41,317 nucleotides of DNA from assembly GCF_016863335.1 (NCBI RefSeq), contig NZ_BOOR01000084.1, forward strand, positions 1-41,317, in the 5' to 3' direction. Position numbers and translations under genes: made by a program. Positions 1 through 6,965 of this stretch are shown in pieces. The first letter of the stretch is position 1; the number at the start of each line of letters is the position of its first letter. A model generated the notes under the pieces. The model ran no database searches, was not told where the DNA came from, and saw only the letters and a program-made list of their open reading frames with translations. The DNA comes from Planotetraspora thailandica. Its GTDB lineage: Bacteria > Actinomycetota > Actinomycetes > Streptosporangiales > Streptosporangiaceae.

Positions 1-465
1 TGAGGTCTCCGACGGGAAATCCAGGGCGCTCAAGGCATGGCAATCGATGTGCATCCGCGATGCATCGGTGGCCGCGGATGGGTTCTCCCCTACATCTCTG
101 CCGGAGACCGGGCATGCGAGACGGGTGCGGAAAATAGGTCGCCGCGTGCTGCGAGGCGCCGGGCATGCGAGGCGCCGGGCATGCGAGGCGCCGGGCATGC
201 GAGACCCGTGGGCGCAAAGGCGACCTCGTTTGCGAGGGCTCGGCCATGCGAGGCGACCGGCGTACTCGAGGTGAGTGCTCAGATGGAAGCGGACAGCCGG
301 GTCATGCCGCTCCTGCTCGTGCCCTTCTTGTAAGGCGATCCACGCTCGGCCGTCGCTTACGCCGGACGCTCACATCAGCACGCGACTCAGCGAGAGCCGT
401 ACGTGAGGCGGAAGCCGTACGTGAAGCGGGGGTTGTACGTGAAGCGGAAGCCGTAGGTGAAGCGG
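1..465. other. Non-coding left flank with two repeat blocks
   Basis: No convincing gene is seen in this stretch. Open frames crossing it are composed of Arg/Ala/Gly-rich sequence produced by short repeats, have no recognisable domain and lack a good ribosome binding site. It holds a 16-bp tandem repeat (151-203) and an 18-bp tandem repeat (396-467), the latter touching the stop codon of the membrane protein gene encoded on the minus strand. A gene cut off by the left edge cannot be excluded for the first few dozen bases. Confidence 0.5.
151..203. repeat. 16-bp tandem repeat, 3.3 copies
   Basis: Three perfect head-to-tail copies of GCGAGGCGCCGGGCAT (151-166, 167-182, 183-198) are followed by a partial copy. 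Each unit contains the palindrome GGCGCC, and each junction creates GCATGC. Related pieces occur nearby at about 110-120 and 245-256. The unit length is not a multiple of three, so it does not look like a protein repeat. Confidence 0.9.
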
Positions 466-467
466 TC
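396..467. repeat. 18-bp degenerate tandem repeat, 4 copies
   Basis: Four copies of about GCCGTACGTGAAGCGGAA start at 396, 414, 432 and 450 and differ at a few positions each. The last copy runs into the stop codon of the minus-strand membrane protein gene, so the block is that gene's immediate 3' region. The function is unknown. Confidence 0.85.
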
Positions 468-1128
468 AGGGCCTTGTACGGCGCAGCCACGTGTAGGCGG
501 TCAAGCCCAGAATCGGCCACATCAGGGATTGCACGCTGAGCAGAGGCAGATGGTCGAGCAGGACACCGTCATGGCCGTCTTTCATCCAGCTCATGACGGG
601 AACCGTGATCCAGCGGACCGTGGACAGGCTGAGCAGGAGAATCGCCAGATAGCCGATGATCAGGGCCAGACTGGAAATGGCGGGGGAGGGGAGGATCGCG
701 CGACTGGTCAGCGCTCCGATCGCCACGCCGGTCAGTACGGCGAACAGGTGCAGAGCCACCCCGGCCATCGACACGCCCAGGCTCGGCTGGCCGGACAGAC
801 GCGAGAACAGGGCGATCTCGCCGATCGCCGCGAGGCCGAGGCCGAAGATGCACGCGGCCAGCAGGCCGCTCAGCAGTTCTCTCCGCCCGATGGCGGTAAT
901 CGCGATCATGCGTTGCTCGTCCGGTTCGGTGTCGAGCAGTCCGCGCGCCGCCCAGGCGAAGACGGGGATGAGGATGGCGGCCGAATCGGCCATCGCGCCC
1001 AGCTCCTCACCGGCGGGCACGGGCGTCGCGTAGAGGATCGCCAGGAGCGGAAGCAGGGCGATGAGCGGCTGGAGAGCTCGGTGAGATCGTGCGTATCCCG
1101 CGAGCCTGAAGCGGGCCAGAGCGATCAT
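466..1128 (-). CDS. ABC transporter-associated membrane protein (putative permease)
   Basis: A 220-aa protein with about six hydrophobic segments. These include stretches near residues 20-35 (ALQPLIALLPLLAILYA), 47-62, 85-108, 120-140 and 150-170, plus one close to the C-terminus. The start codon overlaps the stop of the upstream ATP-binding gene by 4 nt (ATGA), so the two are translationally coupled and probably form one ABC complex in the cytoplasmic membrane. No sequence motif identifies a substrate. The sequence resembles the ABC-2 type membrane subunits of small two-gene exporters only in topology, so the permease role is an inference from the neighbour. An 18-bp tandem repeat begins at its stop codon. 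Confidence 0.7.
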   Translation of the reverse strand: MIALARFRLAGYARSHRALQPLIALLPLLAILYATPVPAGEELGAMADSAAILIPVFAWAARGLLDTEPDEQRMIAITAIGRRELLSGLLAACIFGLGLAAIGEIALFSRLSGQPSLGVSMAGVALHLFAVLTGVAIGALTSRAILPSPAISSLALIIGYLAILLLSLSTVRWITVPVMSWMKDGHDGVLLDHLPLLSVQSLMWPILGLTAYTWLRRTRP

Positions 1129-1949
1129 TTGGCGGGCTCCTGGGCTATCCGTACGGCATGCCCCTCCGCTCGCAGGCGACCGGCGAGGTCTTCCACCTTG
1201 GAGACCGGCACGGCGACCTCCAGCACAACGACCCCCTCCGGGCTGCCGGCCGTAACCGGGCTGGCCGTTGTATCCGAGCTGGCGGCCCCAACCGGGCCGG
1301 CAGCCGTAACCGGGTCTGTGGCCGTGTGCGGCGAATGCGCTTCGCCGGTACTCAACTCTGAAATCGCCCGGTTTCTTACTTCGTGGCGTCGGAGTCCGGG
1401 GAAGGAGCGCAGGTCACCCTGATGGTCGCTGACGACGACGATTCCGCCTCGTGTGGAGATCTCGCCGATGATGCGGGGCAGTTCGGCACGGGTGGCGGCA
1501 TCGAGGCCGGCGAACGGCTCGTCGAGGATGAGAAGGCCCGGTTCGCGCATCAACGCCTGGACGAGGCCCACCTTGTGGGCGCTTCCCTTGGACAGGTCGG
1601 GCAGCGGATGCCTGAGCAGGTGGGCCATGCCGAGCCGTTCGCACCACTCGCCGATCCGCCGCGGGTCGGTTCCCTGCACCGCGGCCATGTGGCGCAGGTA
1701 TGCGGTGACGGTGAACGGCTGGGCGGCGGGAAAACGTTCGGGAGCGTATCCGATGACGTCCGGGCGCTCGGCGATCATGCCCGTGGACGGCCTGAGCAGG
1801 CCTGCCAGCAGGCGGAGCAGGGTGGATTTGCCGGTCCCGTTGGGGCCGACGATTTCTGTCACGTCCCCTGGGGAGAGCGTCAGCCCCGCCTCGGTGAGGA
1901 TCCACGGCTCGCGGCGCCCATATCGGAAGGACAGGTTGGTTACCCGCAT
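1125..1949 (-). CDS. ABC transporter ATP-binding protein
   Basis: A 274-aa nucleotide-binding subunit. Visible motifs are Walker A GPNGTGKST (about residues 35-43), a signature-like segment DLSKGSAHKVGL in place of LSGGQ, and Walker B LLILDEPFAGLD followed by a switch His in VVSDHQGD. After the ATPase core comes an Ala/Thr/Pro/Gly-rich linker (about residues 200-235) encoded by imperfect DNA repeats around 1240-1320. A small C-terminal segment of about 40 residues (VVVLEVAVPVSKVEDL onward) follows. The gene is coupled by ATGA overlap to the membrane protein downstream, so the pair is probably a small ABC exporter or a regulator of membrane function. The degenerate signature motif is unusual but falls within what is seen in one-sided exporters. 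The substrate is not predictable. Confidence 0.85.
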   Translation of the reverse strand: MRVTNLSFRYGRREPWILTEAGLTLSPGDVTEIVGPNGTGKSTLLRLLAGLLRPSTGMIAERPDVIGYAPERFPAAQPFTVTAYLRHMAAVQGTDPRRIGEWCERLGMAHLLRHPLPDLSKGSAHKVGLVQALMREPGLLILDEPFAGLDAATRAELPRIIGEISTRGGIVVVSDHQGDLRSFPGLRRHEVRNRAISELSTGEAHSPHTATDPVTAAGPVGAASSDTTASPVTAGSPEGVVVLEVAVPVSKVEDLAGRLRAEGHAVRIAQEPAK

Positions 1950-1990
1950 AGGATTCGCACCCTATACGGACTGATCGCCGAACGGCGCTG

Positions 1991-2020
1991 CCCCAAGATG
2001 CCCCAAGATGCCCCAAGATG
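1991..2020. repeat. Three perfect 10-bp direct repeats between divergent genes
   Basis: CCCCAAGATG occurs three times head to tail (1991-2000, 2001-2010, 2011-2020). The block lies between the divergent ABC operon and the amidase gene, directly upstream of the AGAGGAGG ribosome binding site at 2023-2030. Its period is close to one helical turn, so it could be a regulator site or a slippage product. Confidence 0.9.
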
Positions 2021-2035
2021 CCAGAGGAGGCCCCC

Positions 2036-2062
2036 ATGGTCACCGTGGACGTACGGTCATGA
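2036..2062 (+). CDS. Possible 8-codon leader peptide coupled to the amidase gene
   Basis: ATG at 2036 follows a strong Shine-Dalgarno AGAGGAGG (2023-2030) with 5-nt spacing and opens the peptide MVTVDVRS. Its TGA (2060-2062) overlaps the ATG of the amidase gene (2059) as ATGA. The amidase ATG itself has no ribosome binding site at normal distance. A translated leader that hands ribosomes to the amidase start fits the sequence, but no direct evidence of translation is available. Confidence 0.4.
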   Translation: MVTVDVRS

Positions 2063-2895
2063 CCCGTGTCGCGGTCGCCCAGCTCGGCCTGCACGTCGGG
2101 CGGCCCGACGACAACCGCGCGGCGGCGCGGGCCGCCGTGGCCGAGGCGGTGGCGGCCGGGGCCCGGCTCGTCGTGCTGCCCGAGCTGGTCAACAGCGGTT
2201 ATGTCTTCGCCGGCGCGGCCGAGGCCCGCACGCTCGCCGAGCCCGCCGACGGCCCGACCGTCTCGGAGTGGGTACGGCTGGCACGGGCCCACGACCTGAT
2301 CATTGTCGGCGGATTCTGCGAACTGCTGGACGGGCGGCTTCACAACAGCCAGGCCATGGTCGACGCAGGCGGCCTGCGTGCCGTGTACCGCAAAGCACAC
2401 CTGTGGGACGCCGAGCAGGATGTGTTCGTCCCCGGCGACGGCCCGGCCCCGGTCGTCGACACGGACTTCGGCCGGATAGCGATGATGGTCTGTTACGACC
2501 TGGAGTTTCCTGAATGGGTGCGCTCGGTCGGCCTGGCGGGGGCGGATCTGCTCGCGGTCTCCACAAACTGGCCCGCTTCCCCCGTGCCCGCGGGTGAACG
2601 CCCGGTCCTCCTCGCGCATGCGCAGGTCGCCGCCGCCTCCAACCGCATGTACGTCGCCGTGGCAGATCGGTGTTCGGCGGAGCGCGGCGTCGGCTGGGTC
2701 TGCGGATCGTCGATCATGGGGCCGCGGGGATACCCGCTGGCGGGGCCCGTGCTCGAGGACCGCCCGGCCGTCCTGGTCGCCGACTGCGACACGGGCGCGG
2801 CGCGCGACAAGGCCGTGGGACCGAGGAATCACGTGCACCGGGACCGGCGGCCCGACCTCTACCCGGACGCCGGGGCGCGCATCCCGGCGACATAA
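2059..2895 (+). CDS. Nitrilase-superfamily carbon-nitrogen hydrolase (amidase)
   Basis: A 278-aa cytoplasmic hydrolase of the CN-hydrolase fold. The catalytic triad is visible: Glu42 in LPELVNSGY, Lys112 in YRKAHLWD and Cys145 in MVCYDLEFPEWVR. Length and spacing are normal for the omega-amidase/aliphatic amidase/N-carbamoyl amidase branches, and the exact substrate cannot be read from the sequence. The start at 2059 was chosen because family homology begins MTRVAVAQ; an upstream in-frame ATG at 2008 would add 17 unconvincing residues. The gene is followed 9 nt later by a cyclase-family hydrolase, so the two probably act on the same amide-containing metabolite. It sits 1.4 kb from a polyamine operon, which makes carbamoyl- or acyl-polyamine amides possible substrates (inference only). 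Confidence 0.9.
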   Translation: MTRVAVAQLGLHVGRPDDNRAAARAAVAEAVAAGARLVVLPELVNSGYVFAGAAEARTLAEPADGPTVSEWVRLARAHDLIIVGGFCELLDGRLHNSQAMVDAGGLRAVYRKAHLWDAEQDVFVPGDGPAPVVDTDFGRIAMMVCYDLEFPEWVRSVGLAGADLLAVSTNWPASPVPAGERPVLLAHAQVAAASNRMYVAVADRCSAERGVGWVCGSSIMGPRGYPLAGPVLEDRPAVLVADCDTGAARDKAVGPRNHVHRDRRPDLYPDAGARIPAT

Positions 2896-2904
2896 GGAGC
2901 AACC

Positions 2905-3567
2905 GTGATCGTGGACCTGTCGGTGCCCATCGTGAGCGGGATGCCGGTCTATCCCGGCGACCCCGAAGTCGAGATCCGCCCCGCGCTCACCGTCGCGGCG
3001 GAAGGGGTCAACGTGCTCGGGCTGCATCTCGGGTCGCAGACGGGCACGCATGTGGACGCGCCGTACCACATCGACGACTCCCTTCCCCGGCTCGGCGACC
3101 TGCCGCTGGAGCTATTCATCGGTCCGGCCGAGGTCGTGGACGCGCGGGGCCTGCCGCCTCGCGCGCCCATCGGCCCGGAGATCGTCGAGCCGCGGCTCAG
3201 GAGCGGAGCGATTCTGCTGATCGCGACGGGATGGGCGTCGGCGTGGGGGAGCGAGGCATATCTGGAGCACCCGTGGCTCACGGAGGAGGCCGCGGAGCTG
3301 ATCGTCGCGGCGGGGGTGCGGACGGTCGGGATCGACGCGCTCAGCGTGGATCCGACCCCGGCGCACGAGCTGCCCGCCCATCGGGTGTTGTGCGGCGCGC
3401 ACGCCGTCATCGCGGAGAACCTGCGCGGTCTCGACCGGCTGGCCGAAGCCCGGTCGGCGGGGCTGGCGATCGAGGTGTCCCTGCTGCCGCTGCGCCTGGA
3501 CGGGGCCGACGGGTCTCCGGTCCGTGCGATCGCCAGGATCGCGACCCCGGACTCGCCGTCCGCCTAA
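2905..3567 (+). CDS. Cyclase-family (kynurenine formamidase-like) metal hydrolase
   Basis: A 220-aa protein of the cyclase/KynB family. The metal-binding signature GTHVDAPYH (around residues 48-56, HxGTHxDxPxH type) is intact, and the N-terminal LSVPIVSGMPVYPGDP matches the family's conserved SxPixxgmPvyPGdP. Family members hydrolyse N-formyl-kynurenine, isatin or related cyclic or formyl amides with a metal-activated water. GTG start at 2905, 5 nt after the ribosome binding site AAGGAG (2894-2899), which overlaps the end of the amidase gene. The two genes are therefore one transcription unit. No tryptophan-degradation gene is nearby, so kynurenine formamidase activity is not assured. Confidence 0.88.
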   Translation: MIVDLSVPIVSGMPVYPGDPEVEIRPALTVAAEGVNVLGLHLGSQTGTHVDAPYHIDDSLPRLGDLPLELFIGPAEVVDARGLPPRAPIGPEIVEPRLRSGAILLIATGWASAWGSEAYLEHPWLTEEAAELIVAAGVRTVGIDALSVDPTPAHELPAHRVLCGAHAVIAENLRGLDRLAEARSAGLAIEVSLLPLRLDGADGSPVRAIARIATPDSPSA

Positions 3568-3568
3568 G

Positions 3569-3597
3569 CTCGCGGCACCTGTGATCACGTACGCGAG
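3569..3597. terminator. Hairpin between convergent genes
   Basis: CTCGCG (3569-3574) pairs with CGCGAG (3592-3597) across a 17-nt loop that itself contains TGATCA. It occupies the 31-nt gap between the convergent cyclase and Lrp genes, so it could serve both as terminator. No U-tract follows. Confidence 0.4.
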
Positions 3598-3598
3598 A

Positions 3599-4087
3599 TC
3601 AGCGGGTGCCCCACGAATAGGTCTGCTTGTGGAGCTTGAGGTAGACGAAGGTCTCCGTCGCCCGCACGCTCGGGATCGCCCGGATCTTGCCGAGGATCTC
3701 CAGCAGGTGGCTGTCCCCTTCGCACACGACCTCGACCATGATGTCGACCGAGCCCGCGGTCAGCACGACGTAGTCGATCTCGCCGATCGAGGACAGCTCG
3801 TCGGCGACGCTCTCCAGGTCGCCCTCGCATTTGATGCCGATCATCGCCTGCCTCGGGAAGCCGAGGGTGAGGGGGTCGGTCACCGCGACGATCTGCATGA
3901 CGCCGAGGTCCAGGAGACGCTGCACGCGCTGGCGCACGGCCGCCTCCGACAACCCCACGGCCTTACCGATCGCGGCGTACGGCTTTCGCCCGTCCGTCTG
4001 GAGTTGCTCGATGATCTGTTTGGAGATTTCGTCGAGGACCACGGGCCCACCCGGGGCCGTCGCGCGTGCCTTCGGCGGAGTCGTCAT
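3599..4087 (-). CDS. Lrp/AsnC family transcriptional regulator
   Basis: A 162-aa regulator. An N-terminal helix-turn-helix (about residues 18-65, with the AsnC hallmark LDEISKQIIEQLQTDGR and the recognition region GLSEAAVRQRVQRL) is followed by a RAM/AsnC ligand-binding domain (about 75-155, SVDIMVEVVCEG). Lrp/AsnC proteins form dimers to octamers and bind amino acids or related small molecules. The gene is divergent from the putrescine/GABA-aldehyde operon that starts at 4303, and the shared 215-bp gap holds repeated ACATGTTG motifs. It is therefore the best candidate for local regulator of polyamine uptake and degradation, probably autoregulated. The ligand is unknown; GABA, putrescine or an amino acid are plausible. 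Confidence 0.92.
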   Translation of the reverse strand: MTTPPKARATAPGGPVVLDEISKQIIEQLQTDGRKPYAAIGKAVGLSEAAVRQRVQRLLDLGVMQIVAVTDPLTLGFPRQAMIGIKCEGDLESVADELSSIGEIDYVVLTAGSVDIMVEVVCEGDSHLLEILGKIRAIPSVRATETFVYLKLHKQTYSWGTR

Positions 4088-4147
4088 CCTCGGGGGGTGT
4101 CCTCTCTCGGCGTCGTGGTAGCGCTCGTATGTTACGGACTGATTTTT

Positions 4148-4180
4148 AACATGTTGCTGGCGGGGTCTGACATGTTGTCA
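4148..4180. promoter_or_regulatory. Candidate Lrp/AsnC operator: two ACATGTTG copies 21 bp apart
   Basis: AACATGTT at 4148-4155 and TGACATGTTGTCA at 4168-4180 (arms TGACA/TGTCA, 3-nt centre) share the core ACATGTTG. The cores start at 4149 and 4170, exactly 21 bp (two helical turns) apart, which suits the phased dimers of Lrp-type proteins. The site lies between the divergent Lrp gene and the polyamine operon. Confidence 0.5.
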
Positions 4181-4302
4181 GCACACTCGCCTTGATCAAG
4201 CGATTCCGTAGCGATTTGGTATCTTAACCACGAAATCACTTGTAGTTGGTTTTTTTGTCTGCCAGAGTCGCGACATTCAGCTACCTCGACAGGAGGGCAA
4301 CG

Positions 4303-5736
4303 GTGACCACCCGTCTGCAGAACTTCGTGAACGGGAAGTTCGTCGACGCCGTCAGTGGCCGGTTCTCTGATGTGGTCGATCCGACCACCGGGGAGGTATA
4401 CGCCCAGGCGCCGATCTCCGGTCAGGAGGACGTCGACGCCGCTTACGCCGCCGCGGCGCTCGCCTTCGAAACGTGGGGGCAGACGACCCCCGCCGAGCGT
4501 GCCGGGTTCCTGCTCAAGATCGCTGACGCCATCGAGGCCCGCGCCGATGAGATCAACGAGGCGGAGTGCCGTAACACAGGCAAGCCTCGGGCCCGCATGG
4601 CGGAGGACGAGACGCCGATCGCCGCCGACCATTTCCGCTTCTTCGCGGGGGCGGCGCGCACGCTGGAGGGCCCGACCGCCGGGGAGTTCCTCGCCGACCA
4701 CACCTCGATGATCCGGCATGAGCCGATCGGTGTCATCGGCCAGGTCACCCCGTGGAACTACCCGATGATGATGGCCGTGTGGAAGATCGCCCCGGCCCTG
4801 GCCGCGGGCAACACGATCGTCCTCAAGCCATCGGACACCACCCCGGTCTCCACGATCAAGCTCGCTGAGATCATCGGCGACGTCCTGCCCGCGGGCGTCT
4901 TCAACGTCGTCACCGGTGACCGGGAGACCGGCGCCCTCGTCGTGGGCCACCCCACCGCCGACATGGTGGCCATCACCGGATCGGTCGGCGCCGGAATGGC
5001 AGTGGCGAAGACCGCCGCCGACGACCTCAAGCGCGTGCACCTGGAGCTGGGCGGCAAGGCCCCCGTCGTCGTCTTCGACGACGTCAAGGACATCGCCGCG
5101 GTCGCCGAGGCGATCGCCGGCGCGGGCCTCTACAACGCCGGGCAGGACTGCACCGCCGCCTGTCGCGTCCTGGTCCACGAGAGCATCCACGACGAGTTCG
5201 CCGCGGCGCTGGCCCGGGCCGCGGAGAACACCAAGCTGGGCGGCCTGGACGACGAGGACGCCTACTTCGGCCCTCTCAACAACGCCAACCAGCTCGCCCG
5301 CGTGCAGGGCTTCCTCGAGCGCGTGCCCGCCCATGCGACCGTGCTCACCGGCGGCCGGCAGGTCGGCGACAAGGGCTTCTTCTTCGCGCCCACCGTCGTC
5401 GACGGCCTCCGCCAGGACGACGAGATGGTCCAGGACGAGGTCTTCGGCCCCGTCATGACGATCCAGACCTTCACCGACGAGGCCGACGCCCTGGCCAAGG
5501 CCAACGGCGTCCGGTACGGCCTGTCGGGCTCGGTGTGGACCTCCGACCACGGCAGGGCGATGCGCGTGTCCAAGCGCCTCGACTTCGGCGTGGTGTGGGT
5601 CAACACCCACATTCCCTTCGTGTCCGAGATGCCGCACGGCGGCTTCAAGCATTCCGGCTACGGAAAGGATCTGTCGGTCTTCGGCCTGCACGACTACACC
5701 CGCGTCAAGCACGTCATGCACTACATCGGTGAATAG
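4303..5736 (+). CDS. patD: Gamma-aminobutyraldehyde dehydrogenase
   Basis: A 477-aa NAD(P)-dependent aldehyde dehydrogenase, normal length for the ALDH superfamily. Catalytic Cys283 lies in NAGQDCTAACRV and the general base Glu248 in LELGGKAP. The N169-type Asn lies in PWNYPMMM, and the Rossmann GSVGAG segment is present. The NAGQDCTA active-site context and the operon with PotABCD and an FAD polyamine oxidase match the aminobutyraldehyde dehydrogenases (PatD/Prr/PuuC), which convert 4-aminobutanal from putrescine to GABA. Start chosen at GTG 4303, 6 nt after AGGAGGG (4291-4297); an upstream ATG at 4246 lacks a ribosome binding site. It is the first gene of the operon. Betaine-aldehyde-type substrates are an alternative. 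Confidence 0.9.
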   Translation: MTTRLQNFVNGKFVDAVSGRFSDVVDPTTGEVYAQAPISGQEDVDAAYAAAALAFETWGQTTPAERAGFLLKIADAIEARADEINEAECRNTGKPRARMAEDETPIAADHFRFFAGAARTLEGPTAGEFLADHTSMIRHEPIGVIGQVTPWNYPMMMAVWKIAPALAAGNTIVLKPSDTTPVSTIKLAEIIGDVLPAGVFNVVTGDRETGALVVGHPTADMVAITGSVGAGMAVAKTAADDLKRVHLELGGKAPVVVFDDVKDIAAVAEAIAGAGLYNAGQDCTAACRVLVHESIHDEFAAALARAAENTKLGGLDDEDAYFGPLNNANQLARVQGFLERVPAHATVLTGGRQVGDKGFFFAPTVVDGLRQDDEMVQDEVFGPVMTIQTFTDEADALAKANGVRYGLSGSVWTSDHGRAMRVSKRLDFGVVWVNTHIPFVSEMPHGGFKHSGYGKDLSVFGLHDYTRVKHVMHYIGE

Positions 5737-5786
5737 AGTCGGCGGCGAAAGCCGTACGAGCTATTGATAAGAGGGATAAGCCTGGA

Positions 5787-6935
5787 ATGACAGAAATCCA
5801 GGCGGGCACGGGGGTAGCCGAAACGGCTGCCCCCGGTTCACAACAAGTGCCCGCCATCGAGCTCGACAATGTCGTCAAGGAATACACCTCGCACGGCGAG
5901 GTCGTACGAGCCGTCAAAGGCGTGAGCCTGAGCATCGCGGAGGGCGAGTTCTTCTCCCTCCTCGGCCCCTCCGGTTGTGGCAAGACCACCAGCATGCGGA
6001 TGATCGCCGGATTCGAGGACCCGACACAGGGCGTGGTCCGGCTGCACGGGCAGGACGTCACGAGCGTCCCCCCGAACAAGCGCGACGTGAACATGGTGTT
6101 CCAGTCCTACGCCCTCTTCCCGCACATGAGCGTCTGGGAGAACGTGGCCTTCGGACTCAAGCGCAAGAACGTCGACGCCGCCGAGATCAAGCGCCGGGTG
6201 GGGGAGATCCTCGAGGTCGTCGACCTCACCGGCAGGGAGAAGCGCCGCCCCCGGGAGATGTCCGGCGGCCAGCAGCAGCGCGTCGCGCTCGCCCGCGCCC
6301 TGGTCAACCGGCCGCGCGCCCTGCTCCTCGACGAGCCCCTCGGCGCGCTCGACCTGAAGCTCCGCCAGGCCATGCAGATAGAGCTGAAGCGCATCCAGCG
6401 CGACGTCGGCATCACCTTCGTGTACGTCACCCACGACCAGGGTGAGGCGCTGACGATGAGCGACCGCATCGCTGTCATGAACGACGGGCTCGTGGACCAG
6501 CTCGCCGACCCCCGCGAGATCTACGAGCGTCCGGCGACCAAGTTCGTGGCCGGGTTCATCGGCACGTCCAACCTGCTGAGCGGCGTCGTCCAGGAGGTCA
6601 CCGGTTCGACGGCGGTGCTTGCGCTCGGGCCGAGCGACCGCGTCGTCATCTCCACGGAGACTCCCGTCGCCGTCGGGGACTCCGTGGAGCTCACGGTGCG
6701 CCCCGAGAAGATCACGATTGCGACCGAGCAGCCCGCGGGCGACCGCAGCGTCGTGCGCGGCACGGTCTCCGAAGTCGTCTATCTGGGCACCTCGAACAAC
6801 TACGCGGTGGTTCTCGCCGATGGCGCCGAGATCACCGTCTTCCAGCAGAACGCGCACGACAGCACCATCACGGCCGAGCGAGGCGACACGGTCTGGCTGT
6901 CCTGGCAGCCTCAGCACTCCTACGTGCTGCGGTAA
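5787..6935 (+). CDS. potA: Spermidine/putrescine ABC transporter ATPase
   Basis: A 382-aa ATPase of the MOI/PotA class. Walker A is GPSGCGKTT (from about residue 60), the Q-loop lies in NMVFQSYALFPHM, the signature is MSGGQQQRVALARAL, Walker B is ALLLDEPLGALD and the switch His is in VTHDQGEA. A C-terminal TOBE-type domain follows (about residues 290-380), as expected for PotA/PotG. It energises the PotBC permease on the cytoplasmic side. It begins 50 nt after patD, and the gap contains a small GAAA-loop hairpin and an AG-rich ribosome binding site (GAGGGATAAG). The TOBE domain often senses substrate or regulatory signals, which cannot be judged here. Confidence 0.93.
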   Translation: MTEIQAGTGVAETAAPGSQQVPAIELDNVVKEYTSHGEVVRAVKGVSLSIAEGEFFSLLGPSGCGKTTSMRMIAGFEDPTQGVVRLHGQDVTSVPPNKRDVNMVFQSYALFPHMSVWENVAFGLKRKNVDAAEIKRRVGEILEVVDLTGREKRRPREMSGGQQQRVALARALVNRPRALLLDEPLGALDLKLRQAMQIELKRIQRDVGITFVYVTHDQGEALTMSDRIAVMNDGLVDQLADPREIYERPATKFVAGFIGTSNLLSGVVQEVTGSTAVLALGPSDRVVISTETPVAVGDSVELTVRPEKITIATEQPAGDRSVVRGTVSEVVYLGTSNNYAVVLADGAEITVFQQNAHDSTITAERGDTVWLSWQPQHSYVLR

Positions 6936-6965
6936 CTCCCTCGATATACCAGGAGCACGAACCAT

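Noticed and set aside
165-539. Frame with a six-residue repeat (VREAEA-like) at the left end
   Set aside because: It is created by the 18-bp DNA repeat, lacks a ribosome binding site, and overlaps the end of the membrane protein gene.
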